This document shows positions 22,571-23,693 of a stretch of 23,693 nt of DNA, piece after piece. The notes under the pieces were generated by a model that was not told the origin of the DNA, searched no databases, and was given only the letters and a program-made list of their open reading frames with translations. This DNA is from Streptomyces roseifaciens. Lineage in GTDB: Bacteria > Actinomycetota > Actinomycetes > Streptomycetales > Streptomycetaceae. The stretch lies in contig NZ_LNBE01000004.1 in the NCBI RefSeq assembly GCF_001445655.1, positions 3,618,910 to 3,642,602 of the forward strand. Direction: 5' to 3'. Both the position numbers and the translations under genes were made by a program. Numbering within the stretch: position 1 is the first letter of the stretch; each line of letters opens with the position of its first letter.

Positions 22571-23230
22571 GTGCGAGTCGTCATCGCCGAGGATTCGGTG
22601 CTCCTCCGGGAGGGTCTGACCCGGCTGCTGACCGACCGGGGCCACGACGTCGTGGCGGGCGTCGGCGACGGCGAGGCGCTGATCAAGGCCATCCGGGAGC
22701 TCGCCGACGAGGGCGCCCTGCCGGACGTGGTCGTGGCGGACGTACGCATGCCGCCCACCCATACGGACGAAGGCGTGCGCGCCGCGGTGCAGCTGCGCAA
22801 GGAGCACCCGGGCCTGGGTGTGCTGGTCCTGTCGCAGTACGTGGAGGAGCAGTACGCGACGGAGCTGCTGGCGGGCAGCAGCACGGGCGTGGGCTACCTG
22901 CTCAAGGACCGGGTGGCCGAGGTCCGCGAGTTCGTGGACGCGGTGGTGCGGGTGGCGCGCGGCGGCACCGCGCTGGACCCCGAGGTCGTCGCCCAGCTGC
23001 TGGGCCGCAGCCGGAAGCAGGACGTGCTCGCGGGGCTCACACCGCGCGAGCGGGAGGTGCTCGGCCTGATGGCGGAGGGGCGTACGAATTCGGCCGTCGC
23101 CAAGCAGTTGGTGGTGAGCGACGGAGCCGTCGAGAAGCACGTCAGCAACATCTTCCTGAAGCTTGGGCTTTCCCCTAGTGACGGGGATCACCGGCGGGTG
23201 CTGGCCGTGCTGACCTACCTCCGCTCCTGA
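22571..23230 (+). CDS. NarL/LuxR-type response regulator
   Basis: A 219-residue two-component regulator. The receiver domain (1-120) has the acidic pocket Glu7-Asp8, phosphoacceptor Asp57 in VVVADVRMPP, Ser88 in LVLSQY and Lys112 in YLLKDR. The C-terminal LuxR/GerE helix-turn-helix is LTPREREVLGLMAEGRTNSAVAKQLVVSDGAVEKHVSNIFLKLGL (156-200). It should be the DNA-binding partner of the two adjacent kinases, one regulator serving two sensors. GTG 22571 is preceded by GGAGG at five bases, giving the family-typical start MRVVIAEDSVLLREG. Targets are unknown; candidate sites are the local repeats and the dyad in front of nuoA. A hairpin follows the gene. Confidence 0.94.
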   Translation: MRVVIAEDSVLLREGLTRLLTDRGHDVVAGVGDGEALIKAIRELADEGALPDVVVADVRMPPTHTDEGVRAAVQLRKEHPGLGVLVLSQYVEEQYATELLAGSSTGVGYLLKDRVAEVREFVDAVVRVARGGTALDPEVVAQLLGRSRKQDVLAGLTPREREVLGLMAEGRTNSAVAKQLVVSDGAVEKHVSNIFLKLGLSPSDGDHRRVLAVLTYLRS

Positions 23231-23258
23231 TCCTCTGATACTCCGTCAGCTATGGACA

Positions 23259-23282
23259 GCCGCCCTGGTGAGAGGGGGCGGC
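23259..23282 (+). terminator. Terminator after the response regulator
   Basis: GCCGCCC and GGGCGGC form a 7-bp stem with a 10-base loop, 28 bases after the stop. No U-tract. Confidence 0.6.
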
Positions 23283-23285
23283 CGC

Positions 23286-23329
23286 GCGAGGACCCGGCAC
23301 CGAGGACGCGAGGACCTAGCACCAAAGAC
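23286..23329. repeat. Two 22-bp direct repeats
   Basis: Units 23286-23307 and 23308-23329 both begin GCGAGGACC and match at 18 of 22 bases. They lie in the gap between the regulator and korA. The rest of this 296-base gap holds a possible TACGAT -10 near 23456-23461 for korA, without a good -35; no gene was seen. Confidence 0.7.
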
Positions 23330-23526
23330 CTAGAGGGCGGGCGTGGGGCGCGCGGCGTTCAGGGGACGCCGAAACCGCCCCATACCCGGACAAGCGGAAG
23401 CCGTATGCCCCGCTTCCTCTTGTGATCCATCCCAGGTAGGCAGCCCTTACCCACGTACGATGGCCCGTGGGAACGCCGGTCGGGCACCACCGTGTGCGCG
23501 CCGCCGCCAGAGGGAGGTCCGAAGCA

Positions 23527-23693
23527 GTGACCAGCCAGGTCAGCAGCCCGGCCGAACAGGCCGAACCAGCCGAGCAGCCGGGCGGGGCAGCCGCCCCGCC
23601 GAGCGCGGGACAGGCGCCGTCGCCCCTCACCGCGCAGCGCGACCCCGCCGAAGGGGCCGCCTCCTCCAAGGAGGTGCGCCGGCTGGACAGGGT
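23527..23693 (+). CDS. korA: 2-oxoacid:ferredoxin oxidoreductase alpha subunit (N-terminal fragment)
   Basis: The gene is cut by the right edge; 55 codons are visible. It starts at GTG 23527 with GGAGG nine bases upstream. The protein begins MTSQVSSPAEQAEPAEQ, continues through an Ala/Pro-rich stretch, and reaches KEVRRLDR at the edge. As I remember them, streptomycete KorA proteins have this same variable leader, followed by KEVRRLDRVIIRFAGDSGDGM, the start of the gamma/alpha domain. The enzyme oxidises 2-oxoglutarate or related acids with CoA and reduces ferredoxin; korB would follow. Identification rests on the leader and position only, because the conserved domain lies outside the window. 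Confidence 0.72.
   Translation, partial: MTSQVSSPAEQAEPAEQPGGAAAPPSAGQAPSPLTAQRDPAEGAASSKEVRRLDR

Noticed and set aside
23316..23669. Minus-strand open frame opposite the korA start
   Set aside because: It overlaps the well-supported korA ribosome site and start, and the translated product shows no domain.

Overview
This is a high-GC, high-coding-density actinobacterial chromosome segment, almost certainly from a Streptomyces. The evidence is strong G/C at third codon positions, GTG starts, GGAGG-type ribosome sites and family-level resemblance of every product. From memory, the gene order also matches the S. coelicolor region around SCO4594-SCO4640, read in reverse; no search was run. No intergenic gap exceeds 300 bases. 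No insertion sequence, CRISPR array, rRNA or integrated element was seen.

Left part (1-3515, minus strand): tRNA-Thr, tRNA-Met and rpmG are followed by a HadA/HadB-like pair of hot-dog (MaoC) dehydratase subunits. This block has the same order as thrT-metT-rpmG2-hadA-hadB of mycobacteria. A TetR regulator and a DHA2-type MFS exporter follow, with matching palindromes in front of each.

Middle part (3700-8800): an amidohydrolase-fold protein that has lost most metal and catalytic residues, an atypical SDR, tRNA-Tyr (the known SLP1 attachment gene, here unoccupied), yajQ, a SnoaL/NTF2-like protein, yccF and the htpX membrane protease.

Central operon (8965-19455, minus strand): ten tightly overlapping genes, nuoA-B-C-H-I-J-K-L-M-N. 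This is the incomplete second complex I cluster of streptomycetes. It has a full membrane arm and the B/C/I connecting module, but no nuoD and no NADH-oxidising module (nuoE/F/G). NuoC carries an approximately 425-residue, low-complexity, repeat-built C-terminal tail, including three near-identical 147-bp tandem units.

Right part (19609-23693, plus strand): divergent from the nuo operon are two paralogous membrane histidine kinases and one NarL/LuxR-type response regulator. Then comes the start of the alpha subunit of a 2-oxoacid:ferredoxin oxidoreductase (korA). The adjacency suggests a working model in which reduced ferredoxin from KorAB feeds a ferredoxin-linked, proton-pumping Nuo2 complex, with the two-kinase system as a possible local regulator. 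That model is inference.
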